In this document: piece after piece, positions 61,801 through 64,000 of the stretch
Layout of the letters: each line of letters begins with the position of its first letter
Numbering within the stretch: the stretch's first letter is position 1
Source: Macrostomum hystrix
Taxonomy: Eukaryota > Platyhelminthes > Macrostomidae
Reading direction: 5' to 3'
DNA length: 64,000 bases
NCBI GenBank assembly: GCA_950097015.1
Contig: CATNEN010000005.1
Span: 1,922,001 to 1,986,000 of the forward strand
Position numbers and translations under genes: made by a program
The notes under the pieces: generated by a model
What the model was told of the DNA's origin: nothing
Database searches by the model: none
The model's input: the letters and a program-made list of their open reading frames with translations, nothing else

Positions 61801-63236
61801 GCTCAGCGCAAGTAAACGTCGACATCACCGACGTCAACAACCACAATCCGAACATCACGAGTCTGCCTGCAACATGGAACGTCACCGAGAACTCGACCAG
61901 CTTGCTGCAGAGCTTCCTTCTACAGGTGGTCGATCTTGACGTCGGTCAGAATGCAAACGTGTCTCTCAGCATCGTCTCTGGTGACTCGTCCAGCTCGTTT
62001 TTCATCAACGGATCTCATGTGTTAATCGGCAAAGTGCTGGACAGAGAGGCTCCGGGTCTCACATTGGACCCAGCGGGCAATGGAGTGATCACACTTGGCA
62101 TCAGAGCTGCAGACAATGGAGTTCCGTCTCTCAGCTCGACTGGGACCCTCACCGTTCTGCTGCAGGACATCAACGACTCGCCACCGAGGTTCACCATCCC
62201 AGCAGGTCGGGAGCTTCAGCAGGCGCAAAGTCTTCCAGTAGGCTCCACCATCATCACCTTCGACATGCTGGACGCAGATTTGCCGGCATCGAACAACTTC
62301 ACATTCAGCATCAGTTCTATTACCAACTTGAACGGTGAGACATCTGGCTAATTGACTTCTCATTTTGTAGAACTATTCTGTGAACTATACAATAGTTGCG
62401 TGCATTGCACTTTTTCAGACACTTTTGCTATCCTGGGCAACCGGCTTGTTCTTAACAAGGCGCTTAATATCGCTGTCAGAGCAAGCTATAATCTTACCAC
62501 TATGTGCTCAGATGGTGTATTTAGTGTTTCGGTATGTAAATTTTAAAGCAATTTTTTCAAGTATGCCCTATTGAAAGAGTAAAAAAACTGAAATATAACT
62601 CGAATTTTTTATTCTAGACTTTCTTGGTAGTTTCGGTTGCCCCTGGGAATAACTACAGTCCGAAATTCACAAGCTCGGAGTACATTTTCTCCGTGACTGA
62701 GAACAACTGGTCAAATGTAACTGGTCAGTTCATTGGAGTTGTGAATGCTTCGGATAGAGATACAGGACTGAATGGTCAGGTTGTGTATTCAGTTGCGTCA
62801 CCGATCACTCTTAGAAATCTTCTCGCTATTAGCGAGGTGAGCGAAAATCAGTTTTCACATATTTTCAATATTTTGCTGCTTTATCTACCTCCGAATTTCT
62901 GCACGATCGCGTTTAACTTTACAGAATGGTTCCGTTACACTAAATGGAATAGTGGACAGGGAAGCCACACAGCACTTAACATTTGTTATATTCGCAGCGG
63001 ACCTAGGAACGCCACCACGAATCGTAAGTTTAATTCGGTAAAGCAGGAGGGAAATATAGACCGTTTTTTAGTTCTCAGAAAATCAAAGCGAAGTTGCAAA
63101 CATGAAAACCTTGCAGGACACTGCAGAAATTCAGCTGACTGTGCTAGATGTTAACGACAATAGACCGGAGTTCGGAGCTGCGATTTACACAGGAACTGTT
63201 CCAGAAAACTCGCCAAGTGGAACCGTTCTCAGCATG
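37823..63236 (+). CDS. Giant cadherin, N-terminal 35 exons (partial)
   Basis: Exons: 37823-37889, 37974-38338, 38632-38724, 38849-39097, 41503-41605, 41933-42051, 42993-43169, 44521-44649, 46192-46353, 46436-46777, 47193-47284, 47398-47482, 47806-48270, 48573-49076, 49721-49832, 51021-51488, 52065-52303, 52435-54096, 54174-54428, 54507-54647, 54722-55048, 55189-55723, 55804-55916, 56004-56222, 56330-56428, 57385-57504, 57586-58944, 59022-59276, 59355-59495, 59577-59903, 61800-62334, 62419-62531, 62618-62836, 62925-63023, 63117-63236. All phases agree: 10,410 nt, 3,470 codons. A signal peptide (LLLLVALLPACLIIT) is followed by about 32 cadherin repeats, shown by recurring calcium-binding DVNDN-type linkers, LDRE and ATDAD-type motifs. 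There are many N-glycosylation sites. No EGF, laminin-G, transmembrane or cytoplasmic part is reached, so the gene runs past the window. Calcium-dependent adhesion of FAT/Dachsous scale is likely; the subfamily cannot be set. Exon coordinates depend on manual splicing. Confidence 0.93.
38385..38466 (-). repeat. tRNA-derived SINE head, family 2
   Basis: On the minus strand: CCTAGTGGTTGCAGCGTCGG (A-box region) and GGTCGTGGGTTCGATTCTCG (B-box). This matches the head of the copy at 32,918. It is intronic in the cadherin gene. Confidence 0.65.
39190..39515 (-). repeat. SINE, family 1 (nearly full length)
   Basis: Minus-strand copy from the GCAGGAGGGCTGCGGGCAAT end through GGAGGTTGGCCCTCAAGGGC to the GCGGCTGCGCC part and a degenerate head. 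It lies in cadherin intron 4, immediately before the 22-bp array. Confidence 0.8.
39537..40385. repeat. 22-bp minisatellite array
   Basis: About 38 units based on ACTGGGGTGAGATTAGATA plus AAA. Variants with ATAAAGA and GATAGA alternate in two- and four-unit patterns, which suggests a higher-order period of about 43 bp in the middle. It lies in cadherin intron 4. Confidence 0.95.
40635..41337. repeat. 16-bp minisatellite inside the hAT element
   Basis: About 43 units based on GACAGGGGAGAGATGA, with GGTGAG, GATAAG and GACAGTGG variants. It fills nearly all of the hAT element between its terminal regions. A perfect hairpin (40,646-40,693) interrupts its left end. Confidence 0.95.
40646..40693. 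repeat. Perfect 20-bp hairpin
   Basis: CCACAGATACTATAATAACT at 40,646-40,665 and its exact reverse complement at 40,674-40,693 enclose an 8-nt loop. It is AT-rich, inserted among purine-rich minisatellite units, and unlike its surroundings. Confidence 0.9.
42118..42475 (+). repeat. SINE, family 1 (full length)
   Basis: Head GTTGGTAGAGCGGCCTAAA with B-box CGGAGCTCGATTCCG. The complete body ends at CGCGGCCCTCCTGCG and a tail AATAATATTATT. It lies in cadherin intron 6 and is useful as a family reference. Confidence 0.82.
43222..43910 (+). repeat. 16-bp minisatellite (GGGATTCTATGAATCG), forward
   Basis: About 43 almost perfect units in cadherin intron 7, upstream of exon 8. Only the GTATCG variant breaks uniformity (at 43,302, 43,650 and 43,685 or so). 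The same unit occurs in the opposite orientation at 45,771-45,909. Confidence 0.96.
44659..44925. repeat. Rearranged SINE family 1 fragments
   Basis: A head-and-body fragment in plus orientation (GAGGCGCAGCCGCGGA at 44,712) is followed by a minus-oriented tail fragment (GGAGGGCTGCGGGCAATGG at 44,757 to CTCCTGAGCACGCACGCAC). Next comes another plus piece (GGGCCAACCCCC ... GAGAGTGTACACTTC). It is an internally inverted copy beginning right after the donor of exon 8. Confidence 0.65.
44926..45770. other. Cadherin intron 8, unique part
   Basis: AT-rich sequence with a small GC-richer island at 45,050-45,180. No exon or identifiable element was seen. Confidence 0.5.
45771..45909 (-). repeat. 16-bp minisatellite, reverse orientation
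   Basis: Eight to nine units of the same 16-bp sequence as at 43,222-43,910, but as the reverse complement (TTCATAGAATCCCCGA). It lies downstream of cadherin exon 8, so the pre-mRNA carries complementary arrays on both sides of that exon. Confidence 0.96.
49077..49720. other. Cadherin intron 14
   Basis: No exon was seen. A GC-rich patch follows the donor (49,115-49,210). The remainder is ordinary intron. Confidence 0.5.
50015..50603 (-). repeat. Long tRNA-derived SINE with target-site duplication
   Basis: A 589-bp minus-strand insertion flanked by perfect 14-bp duplications CGTGAGCTAGCCTT (50,001-50,014 and 50,604-50,617). The head at the right end reads on the minus strand GTGGGTCAGCGGCTAACG (A-box region), then GCTAGTTCGATTTACC (B-box). 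The middle is GC-rich. The tail is a TAGATAGA microsatellite at the left end. The duplication and simple-repeat tail indicate LINE-type retroposition. It lies in cadherin intron 15. Confidence 0.85.
51489..52064. other. Cadherin intron 16
   Basis: No exon was seen. The stretch 51,650-51,850 repeats GGCGACGT/GTCGCC-like words and is GC-richer, probably an old element. Confidence 0.45.
53227..57504 (+). repeat. Cadherin intragenic duplication, copy A
   Basis: Covers the 3' part of exon 18 to exon 26. Exons 19-26 have lengths 255, 141, 327, 535, 113, 219, 99 and 120 nt, identical in order to exons 28-35 of copy B. From 53,227 to about 55,703 the nucleotide sequence, including introns, is nearly the same as 58,075 to about 62,314 with the mariner removed. 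Outside that tract only the proteins remain similar. Confidence 0.95.
56429..57384. other. Cadherin intron 25
   Basis: No exon or identifiable element. A GC-richer patch at 56,760-56,920 is unlike its surroundings and could be a mobile-element remnant. Confidence 0.45.
59925..61691 (+). mobile_element. Mariner (D34D) transposon, defective
   Basis: A 1,767-bp element flanked by the TA target duplication (59,923-59,924 and 61,692-61,693). Terminal inverted repeats of about 80 bp (59,925-60,005 and 61,610-61,691) start CGAGGGGTCCCAGAAATAGC on the left and CGTAGGGTGTCCCAGAAATA on the other strand at the right end. It carries a broken mariner transposase. It sits in the intron after exon 30 in copy B; the matching intron of copy A lacks it and shows the empty site region. 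Confidence 0.95.
60387..61497 (+). pseudogene. Mariner transposase, broken
   Basis: It starts at ATG 60,387 (MFSVSSKEGQRQFVYSQWK) and keeps the N-terminal helix-turn-helix region (EIHGVSVISKSAVYRWLEEF). The catalytic residues lie in VTGDE, HDNARPHTA and YSPDLAPCDYAIFP, with 34 residues between the second and third Asp, as in mariner. Three lesions break it: a frameshift near 60,628, an in-frame TAG at 60,755 where the family has the Trp of WVPRLLT, and a one-base deletion near 60,883 right after the first catalytic Asp. It cannot make active enzyme. Confidence 0.93.
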
Positions 63237-63580
63237 GTAAGTTCTGTCCAACAGCCGAATTAAAAATGTCGCTTTTTTCTTTTCTGCGTCACCCGAGTGA
63301 ACCTGATCTCGTGAGCTGGACCAATTGGAGTTGTTGAGCGGAAAACCTAAGTCTAGAAGGTTTTCAACGAAAAGAAAAAATTCGAATAAGATAGGAAGAT
63401 TTCAGATTTTTTGGGGGTCTTGCAAAAAGATTATGCATGATCCCCAAATCACGCCACACCAGTACGCACGCAGGCGTGTACATTCTACACTGGCGGCTAT
63501 CAGTGTACACTGCGGGCCGCAAACCTAAGCCGCATACACTACTTTCCCCCTTAAAGCAGTTCAGTCAAGCCATCTAAAAT

Positions 63581-64000
63581 TCAGGTGGCCGGTGTTCTCT
63601 CGCTTTGCCTTGTTGAGCGTACGAGACGCAAAAGCCACGGGCAGCTCAGCGTCACCGTGCAGCTGGCTGGCTGGCCGCCCACAGCGAACTGGCTGCTGTC
63701 ACAGCTCAAGACGAACTGCTTGCTGAAGTCGGGCAGCCGCAGCGCCAGGGCAGTCGTCAGCTTGTTCTTCAACTCGTTGAACGCCCGCTCGCAGTAGCTA
63801 CTCCACCTGAAGTCTCTCGCGTCTCTGTATCCGCCTCGGACAGCTCCGGGTTGATGTTCCAACCGAGGGGAGCCTCTTGGAGATTGTCGCTGGTCCCCTT
63901 GGCCATCGCACCCTCAAACGTCCCGACGGCCTTGTTGGCGTACAGCAGCACGGGCTCCTCGATCAAGTTGCACATCTTGACAGGTATTCGGCCGTCGTCC
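63581..64000 (-). pseudogene. Gypsy-type retrotransposon pol fragment
   Basis: On the minus strand, the right part encodes KMCNLIEEPVLLYANKAVG, typical of the stretch after the protease in Ty3/Gypsy pol. A frame change near 63,800-63,840 leads into ERAFNELKNKLTTALALRL and PDFSKQFVLSCDSSQFAVGG, the start of the RNase H region. The reverse transcriptase core expected between them is missing, so the copy is internally deleted. It continues past the window edge and lies in the cadherin intron after exon 35. Confidence 0.8.

Larger units (their letters stand above)
58075..63236 (+). repeat. Cadherin intragenic duplication, copy B
   Basis: Covers the 3' part of exon 27 to exon 35 and mirrors copy A exon for exon. 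Within the near-identical tract I see only scattered single-base changes and a 7-nt difference in the intron after exon 29 (GTGAGTGTACAAGACC against GTGAGTACC). The intron after exon 30 is enlarged by the mariner. Exons 32-35 differ from exons 23-26 at many positions. Confidence 0.95.

Noticed and set aside
63440-63540. Ninth SINE family 1 copy
   Set aside because: Only short GTGTACA-type words match, and the order of family segments is not preserved.

Overview
The window is nuclear DNA of an animal. It holds intron-rich genes with GT-AG splice sites and metazoan protein families (a giant cadherin, a CLCA protein, an EGF/thrombospondin type I membrane protein), together with Helitron, hAT, mariner, Gypsy and tRNA-derived SINE elements. 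It looks like an invertebrate with a repeat-laden genome; I cannot fix the phylum. No bacterial operons, rRNA genes or CRISPR arrays are present. Exons were assembled by hand from splice sites and reading phase; every junction I list keeps frame unless stated.

Layout. 1-3,289: AT-rich DNA without a gene, with a cluster of GGCCTA words and a foldback element. 3,290-22,949 (+): a winged-helix / nucleoside-phosphorylase-like fusion gene whose introns hold a 17-bp array, a 34-bp array, a 7.5-kb 27/40-bp satellite with higher-order structure, a 21-bp array, and a 23-bp array split by a Helitron that itself carries a small hAT element. 23,106-23,722: a 28-bp array just past that gene's poly(A) signal. 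24,458-28,066 (+): a 594-residue single-pass membrane protein with EGF-like and TSP1 domains. 36,343-29,503 (-): a complete nine-exon, 963-residue CLCA-family protein with an intact VWA metal site but a destroyed HExxH protease motif. 37,823 to beyond 63,236 (+): the N-terminal 35 exons (3,470 codons) of a giant cadherin, with about 32 cadherin repeats and no transmembrane segment yet. The end of the window (63,600-64,000) holds a broken Gypsy pol fragment on the minus strand.

Relationships. The membrane-protein gene and CLCA converge; CLCA and the cadherin are head to head across 1.5 kb. Cadherin and CLCA are both cell-surface proteins, but nothing here shows that they work together. The cadherin contains an internal tandem duplication of at least nine exons. 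Eight consecutive exons have identical lengths in the two copies, and an inner 2.5-kb tract is nearly identical, introns included, as expected after gene conversion or very recent exchange. A mariner sits only in the second copy.

The strongest leads are: the cadherin duplication with its sharply bounded identity tract; complementary 16-bp arrays flanking one in-frame cadherin exon; the pseudo-protease CLCA; the Helitron with a readable empty site inside a minisatellite; minisatellites grown inside hAT elements; and the satellite's higher-order repeat. Tandem arrays make up roughly a fifth of the window.
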